A stretch of 38,714 bases of DNA from NCBI RefSeq assembly GCF_944327125.1, contig NZ_CALVGO010000009.1, positions 1-38,714 on the forward strand, written 5' to 3'. The notes under the pieces are model-generated. The model was not told where the DNA came from, did not search any database, and was given only the letters and a program-made list of their open reading frames with translations. This DNA comes from an uncultured Faecalicoccus sp. GTDB lineage: Bacteria > Bacillota_I > Bacilli_A > Erysipelotrichales > Erysipelotrichaceae. The translations under genes were made by a program, and so were the position numbers. Numbering within the stretch: position 1 is the first letter of the stretch; the number at the start of each line of letters is the position of its first letter. Below are positions 8,858-16,164 of this stretch, piece by piece.

Positions 8858-9760
8858 ATGAACTATAATTACTTAAAATACTTTCGGGTCCTGGCAAAAA
8901 CGGAACATTATACGCACGCTTCAGAAATGCTCAACATCTCCCAACCATCCCTTTCGCATGCGATCAGTGAATTGGAAAATGAATTGGGCGTGACCTTGTT
9001 CGAGAAACAAGGTAGAAACATTCGTCTGACCAAATACGGAAAATTTTACTATGACTATGTCGAACAGGGACTTACAGAAATCGAACATGGAAATAACTTT
9101 ATCAAATCACTGGCCAGTGTTGATTCTGGTACGATCGACCTTGGATTTATTTATACATTGGGAGCTTATTATATTCCCAATGTAATGAAACGATTTTTAA
9201 AGACTCACCCGGGCATCCATTTTAACTTGTATCAAAATACTTCGCCTACGATCATAAAAAACTTACGGGATCAAACTTTTGATGTCGGTTTTTGTTCCAA
9301 AGTTGAAAACACCAACGATATCAACTATATTCCGGTCGTAAAAGAAGAAATTGTACTGGTTGTATCCAAACATCATCCGTTAGCCAAATACGACTCTATT
9401 GATCTCACAAAAATAAAGGACAGTGAAAAATGGATCCTGTACTCCAATCGATCCGGCCTTCGCCCCTATCTGGACCAGGTCTTTAAAACGGTTCGAATCC
9501 AGCCTTCCATCCAGTGTGAGGTGGTTGAAGATTCTGCCGCCCTGGGCCTTGTGGCAATCAATTACGGTATTGCTTTGGTACCGAAAATCGATATGATCAA
9601 GTTATATGATGTGAAAGACATAAAAATCGAAAATAAACTGGAAGATCGAACCATCTACATGGCCACGTTAAAAAATCGGTATTTAACCCCCTCTGTCAAC
9701 AAATTTATCAACTATTTGGTGCATTATACCTTTGACAATCAAAAGCCTGAAAACGAATGA
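8858..9760 (+). CDS. LysR-family regulator, probable quinate/shikimate sensor (QuiR-like)
   Basis: 300 residues. The N-terminal winged helix (NYLKYFRVLAKTEHYTHAS then LNISQPSLSHAISELENELG and LFEKQGRNIRLTKYG) is a textbook LysR DNA-binding domain. Residues about 90-300 form the periplasmic-binding-like effector domain (GTIDLGFIYTLGAYYIPNVM). The start is fixed by the family N-terminus, yet no SD precedes it, and a TATAAT sits 6 nt upstream. It is divergent from the OYE-ydiB-MFS operon and shares the palindromic operator with it. In Listeria a LysR protein, QuiR, activates shikimate/quinate operons in response to shikimate; a similar role here is inferred from context. Confidence 0.92.
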   Translation: MNYNYLKYFRVLAKTEHYTHASEMLNISQPSLSHAISELENELGVTLFEKQGRNIRLTKYGKFYYDYVEQGLTEIEHGNNFIKSLASVDSGTIDLGFIYTLGAYYIPNVMKRFLKTHPGIHFNLYQNTSPTIIKNLRDQTFDVGFCSKVENTNDINYIPVVKEEIVLVVSKHHPLAKYDSIDLTKIKDSEKWILYSNRSGLRPYLDQVFKTVRIQPSIQCEVVEDSAALGLVAINYGIALVPKIDMIKLYDVKDIKIENKLEDRTIYMATLKNRYLTPSVNKFINYLVHYTFDNQKPENE

Positions 9761-9768
9761 AAAAATAA

Positions 9769-9797
9769 TTGATTTTAAATGAAAAAATTGATATTAT
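9769..9797 (+). promoter_or_regulatory. Promoter of the aromatic biosynthesis operon
   Basis: A -35 TTGATT (9769-9774), exactly 17 nt of spacer and a -10 TATTAT (9792-9797). It lies only 8 nt after the lysR stop. The expected start coincides with the ATG of the leader peptide at 9804. Confidence 0.75.
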
Positions 9798-9803
9798 TTT
9801 TAC

Positions 9804-9845
9804 ATGAAAATACTTTCGAATAGTTATTTTTACTTTTTTAACTAA
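9804..9845 (+). CDS. Candidate aromatic leader peptide MKILSNSYFYFFN
   Basis: A 13-codon frame with ATG at 9804 and TAA at 9843-9845. Codons 8-12 are TAT-TTT-TAC-TTT-TTT, that is Tyr-Phe-Tyr-Phe-Phe. It lies between a good promoter and two hairpins, in front of an AroE-AroK and DAHP synthase operon, the layout of Phe/Tyr attenuation leaders such as pheL. Its stop codon abuts the first hairpin. A weak stem (TAGTTA 9821-9826 with TAACTA 9839-9844) encloses the aromatic codons. There is no SD; with the -10 ending 6 nt before the ATG the mRNA would be leaderless. T-rich DNA gives Phe and Tyr codons by chance, so this remains a candidate. Confidence 0.55.
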   Translation: MKILSNSYFYFFN

Positions 9846-9881
9846 AAAGCCCTGCGAAAATTAAAAAAATTCAGGGCTTTT
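9845..9881 (+). promoter_or_regulatory. Leader hairpin A
   Basis: A 10-bp perfect stem AAAAGCCCTG/CAGGGCTTTT with a 17-nt A-rich loop. It starts on the last base of the leader-peptide stop codon, so a ribosome at the stop would block its 5' arm. It may be a terminator (its 3' end is TTTT) or a pause or alternative structure. Confidence 0.7.
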
Positions 9882-9882
9882 C

Positions 9883-9919
9883 AAAGTGTTAGCGTTTCAG
9901 TTAACACTTTTTATTTTTT
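9883..9919 (+). terminator. Leader hairpin B with U-tract, candidate attenuator
   Basis: The 9-bp stem AAAGTGTTA/TAACACTTT has a 10-nt loop and is followed by a T-rich run (TTTATTTTTT) and then the SD of the aroE-aroK gene (AAAGGAG, 9920-9926). The 3' arm could also pair upstream: CTTTTTA (9907-9913) with TAAAAAG (9843-9849), or AGTTAA (9899-9904) with TTAACT (9838-9843). Both alternatives use the leader-peptide end and would be blocked by a ribosome there. Confidence 0.6.
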
Positions 9920-9933
9920 AAAGGAGAAAGATT

Positions 9934-11196
9934 ATGAAAACAGGTTTGATTGGACAGGATCTTAGAGGTAATTTCACCCAGCGCGTATCGAATGCCTTTG
10001 GTCTGTATGATTACGAAATGAAGGAAATGACTCCCGAAGAAACGATACAGTTTGTAAAGGAGAAAAAATTTGAAGGTATCAATATCACCTTCCCTTACAA
10101 GCAGCTGGTTTATGATTACGTAGACATCCCCAGTGAAAACGCAAAGAAAATCGGTGCCGTGGATACGATCGTAATCAAAGATGGAAAGTCTTACGGATAC
10201 AACACCGACTATCAGTCCTTCTACTATTTGATCAAACGCCACAACATAGATTTTAAAGGCAAAAAGATCCTGGTATTAGGTAACGGGGGTTCCAGCGCCG
10301 CGGTCCAGGTTGTTGCTAAAGAAATGGGCGCAAGCGAAATCCATGTCGTGGACATCAATGAAAGTCATGGAAGCATCTCTTATGTCGAATGCTTTGCGAA
10401 ACACCTGAACTCGGATATTGTCATCAACACTTCACCGGTCGGCATGTCTCCGGACATTTCCAACGCTCCTATTGCCATGTCGTTATTTTCTAATTGTGAA
10501 ACCGTCATTGACTTGATCTACAATCCTATATTGACAACGTTAGGTTTTAATGCCCAGGAACTTGGGATCCAGCGTGTGATTGGCATTGAAATGGAAGTAG
10601 CACAAACGAAATATGCCGTTGAACTGATTACAGGAAAGACCATCTGTGATGATAAAATTGATGAAGTGATTCACGATCTTCTCATTGAAAAATGTAACAT
10701 CGTATTAATTGGAATGCCTAGTGCGGGAAAGACCTCTATCGGACAAATCCTTTCAAAACGATTGAATAAACGCTTTATCGACCTGGATGATGTCGTCGTG
10801 GAAAAGGCAAAAATGCCGATTCCCGAGATCTTTGCACAAAGTGGAGAGGCCGGATTCAGAAAATTGGAATCGATGGTTGCCCTGGAACTTTCTACATTAA
10901 ACAATGTCATTATTGCCACGGGCGGCGGAACCATTAAGAATAAAGTCAATATGGATAATCTTAGACTGAACGGGATCGTGATCTTTATCGACCGCGATCT
11001 GGATAAACTGATTTCCAGCGATCCAAACCGTCCTCTGTCTTCCAGTAAGGAAGCCTTAAAGATCATGCACAAGGAAAGATATCCGCTGTATCAGAAATAT
11101 TCCAATGTTGTCGTGCTCAACAATGAAGAAATGGAAAAAACCGTCGATGAGATCATCAAGGCTTACCACGAAACAGCGACAAAAGCCGTTATTTAA
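9934..11196 (+). CDS. aroEK: Bifunctional shikimate dehydrogenase-shikimate kinase fusion
   Basis: 420 residues. Residues 1 to about 245 are AroE-like: NITFPYK (catalytic Lys), YNTDY (catalytic Asp), GNGGSSAA (NADP loop). Residues from about 250 are a complete shikimate kinase: Walker A GMPSAGKTS, IDLDD, GFRKLE, ATGGG, lid DPNRPL and RYPLYQKY. The substrate loop of the dehydrogenase is unusual: after GLIG the normal HSxSP is replaced by GNFTQ, so the two Ser that hold the shikimate carboxylate are absent. The SD AAAGGAG precedes the ATG. DAHP synthase follows 15 nt later. The two domains would catalyse consecutive steps, 3-dehydroshikimate to shikimate to shikimate-3-phosphate. Confidence 0.93.
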   Translation: MKTGLIGQDLRGNFTQRVSNAFGLYDYEMKEMTPEETIQFVKEKKFEGINITFPYKQLVYDYVDIPSENAKKIGAVDTIVIKDGKSYGYNTDYQSFYYLIKRHNIDFKGKKILVLGNGGSSAAVQVVAKEMGASEIHVVDINESHGSISYVECFAKHLNSDIVINTSPVGMSPDISNAPIAMSLFSNCETVIDLIYNPILTTLGFNAQELGIQRVIGIEMEVAQTKYAVELITGKTICDDKIDEVIHDLLIEKCNIVLIGMPSAGKTSIGQILSKRLNKRFIDLDDVVVEKAKMPIPEIFAQSGEAGFRKLESMVALELSTLNNVIIATGGGTIKNKVNMDNLRLNGIVIFIDRDLDKLISSDPNRPLSSSKEALKIMHKERYPLYQKYSNVVVLNNEEMEKTVDEIIKAYHETATKAVI

Positions 11197-11211
11197 ACAG
11201 GGGGAAAATTT

Positions 11212-12225
11212 ATGATTATCACGCTAAAGAAAGACGCTAAACAAGATCAAATCGATCATTTGATACATCGCTTTGAAAATATGGGTCTCCAAGTTACGGT
11301 GATCTATGGTGAAAACTACAACGTATTCGGACTGGTTGGCGATACGACAAAAGTCGATGAAAAAAATGTCATGGCCAACCCTATCGTTGCCAATGTACAG
11401 CGGGTAGACGAGCCATATAAACTGGTCAATCGAAAATTTCATCCTGACAACACCATCGTGGATGTTAACGGAATCCAGATAGGCGGACAGAAGATCGTCA
11501 TGATTGCCGGGCCATGCAGTGTTGAAGGAAAAGAACAGATTACACGGATCGCCAAAGAAGTCAAAGAGTGCGGCGCTGACATGTTAAGAGGCGGTGCCTA
11601 TAAACCAAGAACAAGTCCGTATGCCTTCCAGGGGCTTGGAACCGAAGGAATCAAAGATTTATGTATCGCCCGTAAGCAGACCGGATTGCCTGTCGTCAGC
11701 GAACTGATGGCCGTAGAACATCTGGACGAATTCATCGAGAATGTAGATGTGATACAGATCGGCGCAAGAAATATGCAGAACTTTGATTTATTAAAAGCGG
11801 TGGGAAAAACCAAAAAGCCCGTTTTATTGAAACGTGGGCTTGCCAATACGATCAGTGAATGGATCATGGCTGCCGAATATATCATGTCGGAGGGAAATCC
11901 AAATGTGATCTTCTGCGAAAGAGGAATAAGAACTTTTGAAACCATGACACGAAACACTCTGGATCTGGCCGTGATTCCCATTATAAAAGAAAAGACCCAT
12001 CTGCCTATCATCATTGATCCAAGTCATGCCGCCGGAAACTGGAAGCTTATTGAATCTTTGTCTTTGGCATCCATTGCGGCAGGAGCTGACGGTTTGATCA
12101 TTGAAGTACACGATAATCCTGAGTGTGCCTGGAGCGATGGCGATCAGAGTTTGAAACCGGACAAATATGCCAGTTTGATCCAAAAAGGAAAAAAAATAGC
12201 CGAAGTGGTCGGCCGAAGAATATAA
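11212..12225 (+). CDS. aroF: 3-deoxy-7-phosphoheptulonate synthase with N-terminal regulatory domain
   Basis: 337 residues. The first 70 or so form the small ferredoxin-like domain seen in Thermotoga-type DAHP synthases, which senses Tyr/Phe for feedback inhibition. The barrel follows with MIAGPCSVE, LRGGAYKPRTSPYAFQG, IGARNMQNF, KPVLLKRG, RGIRTFE, IDPSHAAG and EVHDNPECAWSDG. It condenses phosphoenolpyruvate and erythrose-4-phosphate, the entry step of the shikimate pathway. AGGGGGAAAATTT precedes the ATG. Being controlled by Tyr/Phe at the protein level fits the aromatic leader peptide upstream. Confidence 0.96.
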   Translation: MIITLKKDAKQDQIDHLIHRFENMGLQVTVIYGENYNVFGLVGDTTKVDEKNVMANPIVANVQRVDEPYKLVNRKFHPDNTIVDVNGIQIGGQKIVMIAGPCSVEGKEQITRIAKEVKECGADMLRGGAYKPRTSPYAFQGLGTEGIKDLCIARKQTGLPVVSELMAVEHLDEFIENVDVIQIGARNMQNFDLLKAVGKTKKPVLLKRGLANTISEWIMAAEYIMSEGNPNVIFCERGIRTFETMTRNTLDLAVIPIIKEKTHLPIIIDPSHAAGNWKLIESLSLASIAAGADGLIIEVHDNPECAWSDGDQSLKPDKYASLIQKGKKIAEVVGRRI

Positions 12226-12228
12226 AAA

Positions 12229-12258
12229 AAAAACAGTATCACATCAGATACTGTTTTT
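12229..12258. terminator. Bidirectional terminator after aroF
   Basis: The stem AAACAGTATC/GATACTGTTT with a 6-nt loop is flanked by long A- and T-runs. It overlaps the last codons of the convergent metallopeptidase gene. Confidence 0.9.
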
Positions 12259-12907
12259 CATTGCTTGTTTCGATAAGATCGATCCGGCGTTTATAGTCCG
12301 GCATCAATTCAGAAAGAATTGTATAAAAGCGAGTCGAATGGCTGGGTTCGATCAAATGAACAAACTCGTGACAGATCACATACTCAATAAATTCGATAGG
12401 ATAATGAATCAACTCAAAATTCAAAGTGATCTCATTTTTATCCGGATGACAAACACCCCAGCTGGATTTCATCTTTCGAATAGAAATCTTAGGCATTTTC
12501 AAGGAAAAAGACTGAAAACGGAAAAAAATCATTTGCGAAATATCATTTAAAACATCCTGTGCATTTGATTTCAAAAACTGTTCAAATACTTTCTCCATGG
12601 ATCTTTCATCCCTTGCCTGCACGATCAATTCGTTGTCACAGGTCGATACATGATTGGTATTTCCTATCACCTTTCGAATCTGAAAGCTTTTCCCGAAAAG
12701 ACGAACCGATGGCTGTTTCAGTTGGAAATACATTTCATGATAATGGGTTAAGACGTATTTATCTATAATTTCCTGAGAACAAAATGGATTGGCGTGCACA
12801 ACAAGTTGTCCATTAGCACTGACACGCATGCGAATCCCCTTTTGTTTTGTGATCCTTAATGTGTAATCCGGGATATCATGAACGATATCCTTTCGTTTCT
12901 CTGACAT
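12239..12907 (-). CDS. YgjP-type metallopeptidase-like protein (DUF45)
   Basis: 222 residues. The zinc motif is HEFVHLIEPSHSTRFYTIL, i.e. HExxH with a third His further on, in the arrangement of the DUF45/YgjP (M48-like, SprT-related) family. Upstream are a beta-rich half (RITKQKGIRMRVSANGQLVVHANP) and the WGVCHPDKNEITLNFELIHYP segment, also family features. The ATG at 12907 is preceded by AGGAGG, so the longer in-frame start at 12973 is rejected. The function is poorly defined; some homologues have been reported to act on nucleotides. It is an isolated gene between two convergent transcripts. Confidence 0.85.
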   Translation of the reverse strand: MSEKRKDIVHDIPDYTLRITKQKGIRMRVSANGQLVVHANPFCSQEIIDKYVLTHYHEMYFQLKQPSVRLFGKSFQIRKVIGNTNHVSTCDNELIVQARDERSMEKVFEQFLKSNAQDVLNDISQMIFFRFQSFSLKMPKISIRKMKSSWGVCHPDKNEITLNFELIHYPIEFIEYVICHEFVHLIEPSHSTRFYTILSELMPDYKRRIDLIETSNEKQYLM

Positions 12908-13097
12908 AAATGAGCCTCCTAAAACCTTCTCAATATGTCCCCTTAATGCCTGTCTATGATAGCATACCTCCATCCAAATGTGTATATAAAAATTTAAAAA
13001 ATAGGAAACGGCCTTTACCTATCGATGTTTTTCTCATTTATACTTTTTATTTGTTTTAACCTTTTTAGGAATATGATAGGATGATACCGGTGATGTT

Positions 13098-14045
13098 ATG
13101 TACAACAATCCTTATAAAAATTCCTGTGACAATAAAAGATATTATACGATCAGTTACTATTTTAAGAAGAAATACAATCAAAAAGTGGCCAAGGTCCCTT
13201 TGAACGCCGGTTTTACATGCCCAAACAGAGACGGTACAAAAGGAATTGGCGGCTGTACCTTCTGTTCTGAAAAAGGAAGCGGTGACAGTATTTTAAAATT
13301 TGATCAGGATCTGGAAACGCAATATGAACAAGGATTGAAGAGAATGCGAAAGAAATGGCCTAACTGTTTAGGATTTGCCTACTTTCAATCGTATACCAAT
13401 ACTTATGCCGATCTGGAAACAATCAAAAAGATCTATGATCCATTCTATGCCCGAGAAGATGTCTTAGGCATTTGTATCGCAACCAGAGCCGATTGCCTGG
13501 AGGAAGATGTCTTAGAGTATTTTGCGAATAAAGCCAGAGAAAAAGAAACATGGATCGAGATCGGACTGCAAAGCGTTCATGAAAAAACGATCCAAAGATT
13601 GAATCGCTGTCATTCCACAAATGAAGTATGGGAGGCCTTGAAAAAGATCAAAAACACTCAAATCAAGAGCTGTGTCCATATTATCAATTCTTTACCCTAT
13701 GAAACAAAAGAAGAGATGATCGATACTGTCAAAGAACTTTCTAAACATCCTTTTGATGCGATCAAGATCCATATGCTTCATCTGATACAAAACACCGCTT
13801 TGGCCAAAAAATACAAAGAATCTCCTTTCCCTATACTCTCACTGGAAGAATACGTCGATGTCGTTGTAAGGCAGCTCGAATATCTGCCCTATGACTGCAT
13901 TATTGAACGGTTGACCGGAGATGGCATGGCGGATGATTTGATTGAACCAGAATGGACGATCAAGAAAACGATCGTCACCAATGAGATCGATAAAAAAATG
14001 GCAAAAGAAAACACATGGCAAGGAAAAAAGAGTCGGATATCCTAA
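13098..14045 (+). CDS. Radical SAM protein of the YhcC/YtqA family
   Basis: 315 residues. The family motif TCPNRDGTKGIGGCTFCSEKG contains the three cluster Cys residues in the long-spaced pattern that marks this family. Also present are GFAYFQSYTNTYADL, GICIATRADCL, WIEIGLQSVHEKTIQRLNR and IERLTGDGMADDLI. It lies on its own, and its stop overlaps the tyrS stop on the other strand by 3 nt. The SD is weak (GGTGAT). Its substrate is unknown; homologues are often annotated as tRNA-modification-related oxidoreductases on weak grounds. Confidence 0.88.
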   Translation: MYNNPYKNSCDNKRYYTISYYFKKKYNQKVAKVPLNAGFTCPNRDGTKGIGGCTFCSEKGSGDSILKFDQDLETQYEQGLKRMRKKWPNCLGFAYFQSYTNTYADLETIKKIYDPFYAREDVLGICIATRADCLEEDVLEYFANKAREKETWIEIGLQSVHEKTIQRLNRCHSTNEVWEALKKIKNTQIKSCVHIINSLPYETKEEMIDTVKELSKHPFDAIKIHMLHLIQNTALAKKYKESPFPILSLEEYVDVVVRQLEYLPYDCIIERLTGDGMADDLIEPEWTIKKTIVTNEIDKKMAKENTWQGKKSRIS

Positions 14046-15286
14046 TGATCCGACTCTTCTAATTTAACACAGTAATAATTTTTCTTTCCGCGCTTTAAGA
14101 TCATAAAATCTTTGACGCAGCAGTTTTCGATGCAAATCTTTGTCAAAGGATCGGTAACCTTTGTTCCGTTGATCGCAATCGAATTTCCTTTGATCCATTC
14201 TCTGGCCTCACGTTTGCTTGAAGCAATATGCGTTTGAACCAACACATCTTCCAGCAACAAGCCGCAAGGACAATTGATTTGATCCATTTGGGCAACCGCT
14301 TCTAACTTCTGTTCTTCATTCAGTTCTGAAAAAGAGCCTCTAAACAAGGCATTCGTGATCTTTAATGCCGAATCCAATCCTTCTTCTCCGTGAAGATCTT
14401 TTACGACATTGGCTGCCAAGGCTTTTTGCGCTTCACGTTTATGCGGTTCTTCTTTCAAAGACACTTCCAGCGCATTGATCTCATCTACAGATAAGAACGT
14501 TAATTTTTTCAAGTATTCAATCACTTTTGTATCTTCGGTATTGAACAAGAACTGATAGAGCTCGTATGGACTTGTTTTCTTAGGATCCAGCCAAACCGTT
14601 CCCGTTTCGCTTTTCCCAAATTTTGTTCCGTCAGCTTTTGTGATCAACGGCATGGTCAAACCATAACATTTTACATCCGCTCCACACTTTTTACGAATCA
14701 GTTCCAGACCCGATGTAATATTTCCCCACTGATCCTGTCCCCCGATCTGCATTGTACAGTTGCGGGTTTTATACAATGTATAGAAATCTAGCGATTGCAG
14801 GATCATATAAGAGAATTCTGTATAGCTGATTCCCGAATCCAATCGTTTCTTGACCGTCTCTTTGTTGATCATATAATTCACATTGAATAGCTTTCCATAA
14901 TCTCGTAAGAAATCAATGATCGTAATATCTTTGGTCCAGTCCAGGTTATTGACCATATCAAATCCCCAGAGCTTAGAGATCTGTTCATGCAGAGCATCGT
15001 AGTTTTTCTGCAGCACTTCCGGTGTCAGCATATTTCTTTCTCCGGTGGCCTTAGGATCTCCGATAAATCCAGTTGCCCCGCCAACCAGCATAATCGGATG
15101 ATGCCCATGCATCTGAAGACGTTTGGCCATCAATAACGAGCTGTAATGCCCGATATGTAAAGAATCCGCCGTTGGATCGGTTCCAATATAAAATGTCAGC
15201 TGTTCATTGTTGATCGCATCTTCTACTTCCGGGCTTGTGACATTATCGATCAGTCCTCGCCATTTTAATTCATCAAATAGTTTCAT
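14042..15286 (-). CDS. tyrS: Tyrosyl-tRNA synthetase
   Basis: 414 residues, a class I synthetase. The HIGH signature is in DSLHIGHYSS and the KMSKS equivalent in GTKFGKS. The tyrosine pocket shows in SYTEFSYMILQSLDFYTLY and GGQDQWGNITSGLELI. A C-terminal S4 RNA-binding domain (SSKREAREWIKGNSIAINGTKV) completes the bacterial form. GGAGGATATGCG precedes the ATG at 15286; the upstream in-frame start at 15343 would lie inside the T-box. Expression should rise when uncharged tRNA-Tyr accumulates. Confidence 0.97.
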   Translation of the reverse strand: MKLFDELKWRGLIDNVTSPEVEDAINNEQLTFYIGTDPTADSLHIGHYSSLLMAKRLQMHGHHPIMLVGGATGFIGDPKATGERNMLTPEVLQKNYDALHEQISKLWGFDMVNNLDWTKDITIIDFLRDYGKLFNVNYMINKETVKKRLDSGISYTEFSYMILQSLDFYTLYKTRNCTMQIGGQDQWGNITSGLELIRKKCGADVKCYGLTMPLITKADGTKFGKSETGTVWLDPKKTSPYELYQFLFNTEDTKVIEYLKKLTFLSVDEINALEVSLKEEPHKREAQKALAANVVKDLHGEEGLDSALKITNALFRGSFSELNEEQKLEAVAQMDQINCPCGLLLEDVLVQTHIASSKREAREWIKGNSIAINGTKVTDPLTKICIENCCVKDFMILKRGKKNYYCVKLEESDH

Positions 15287-15302
15287 CGCATATCCTCCAT
15301 AA

Positions 15303-15499
15303 AAAAAACGCCCTCCTATAAGGACGTTTGCACGCGGTACCACCTTACTTCATACAAAAAGTATGCACTCCAGTCTTTAACGCAGACTTACGTCAAAAGA
15401 AGCTCCAAGGTGTATTCCACAGATTTTCCTGCAGCTTTTCACCAGCCAGCTGCTCTCTGTAAAGAAAGTATCTGTGTACTCTTTCTTTTCATCGCTGTA
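15303..15499 (-). promoter_or_regulatory. Tyrosine T-box leader of tyrS
   Basis: On the minus strand, from about 15499, a stem I region carries AAAGAGTA and the AG-bulge-like TGGTGAAAAGCTGC. The specifier context GGAATACACC has UAC (Tyr) at 15412-15414. The T-box GGTGGTACCGCG (15333-15344) offers UGGU to pair with the ACCA end of uncharged tRNA-Tyr. A terminator follows: ACGTCCTT pairs with GAGGGCGT across a 4-nt loop, with eight U residues after it. All key parts are in the canonical order. Confidence 0.95.
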
Positions 15500-15505
15500 T
15501 CTAAA

Positions 15506-15533
15506 ATTATACGGATTTATCATCAAAAAGCAA
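15506..15533 (-). promoter_or_regulatory. Promoter of the tyrS leader
   Basis: A perfect -10 TATAAT (15506-15511), a 16-nt spacer and a -35 TTGCTT (15528-15533) give a start near 15499, just ahead of stem I. Confidence 0.8.
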
Positions 15534-15557
15534 GCAGCCGCTTCAAATATCAATCTT

Positions 15558-16058
15558 TTATTTTGTATTCGCCGAAAGTTTTGAATAGAGCTTTCTGCCT
15601 TTTAAACTAGTTACAACAGCTCCTAGAATAAACAGACCAAAAGAAACCCCCATACAGAATCCTTCAATAAATTCCACAATAGGATTGTGATCTAAATCAA
15701 GCCATCGCAAAAGAAAATAGAAACAAAACAGGAAGCATCCCATTAAAAACAAAATATGATAAATTTTTAAACGTTCTTTTTGTTCTTGTGCCGAATAATC
15801 GGCAATTTTCTTTACCGTATCTTCAATATGTTCTTCGTTATCTGAAATAGACCTTTGTCCATTGATCAAATCACGAAGATCAACTTTATAGTAATCAGAA
15901 AGTTCTATCAAAAGATCCAGGTCTGGAAGATTGGATCCCGTTTCCCAGCGGGAAACAGTTCTCCTGGATACATTAAGATATTCCGCCAGCTGTTCTTGTG
16001 TTAACTGTTTCTCTTTTCGCAGTTCTTTTAATAAGTTTCCTATTTTGATTGTGTTCAT
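15558..16058 (-). CDS. XRE-family regulator with two membrane helices
   Basis: 166 residues. Residues 6-65 are a Cro/CI helix-turn-helix (LLKELRKEKQLTQEQLAEYL then SRRTVSRWETGSNLPDLDLL). After a charged linker there are two hydrophobic segments (about 105-120 and 130-150), so the protein is probably membrane-anchored. The SD AAGGAG is good. It ends 25 nt before the tyrS promoter. Proteins of this plan are common in Bacillota; target and signal are unknown. Confidence 0.85.
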   Translation of the reverse strand: MNTIKIGNLLKELRKEKQLTQEQLAEYLNVSRRTVSRWETGSNLPDLDLLIELSDYYKVDLRDLINGQRSISDNEEHIEDTVKKIADYSAQEQKERLKIYHILFLMGCFLFCFYFLLRWLDLDHNPIVEFIEGFCMGVSFGLFILGAVVTSLKGRKLYSKLSANTK

Positions 16059-16141
16059 ACTTTGATCTCCTTACGCTCTTATTTTAACAAATCGTCTTTC
16101 TTTAACCAGGACATAAAACGTCCATAAGTCCAATATATAAA

Positions 16142-16164
16142 AAGAGACGAACATTTCGCCTCTT
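16142..16164 (-). terminator. Terminator of the P-type ATPase gene
   Basis: On the minus strand GAGGCGAA pairs with TTCGTCTC across a 3-nt loop, followed by TTTTT. It overlaps the stop codon. Confidence 0.8.

Noticed and set aside
15287-15343. A longer tyrS start
   Set aside because: The extra codons translate the T-box and terminator; the ATG at 15286 has a perfect SD.
16109-16123. GGAC-N7-GTCC repeat upstream of the XRE gene as an operator
   Set aside because: Four-base arms are too short to separate from chance and no clear promoter context was found.
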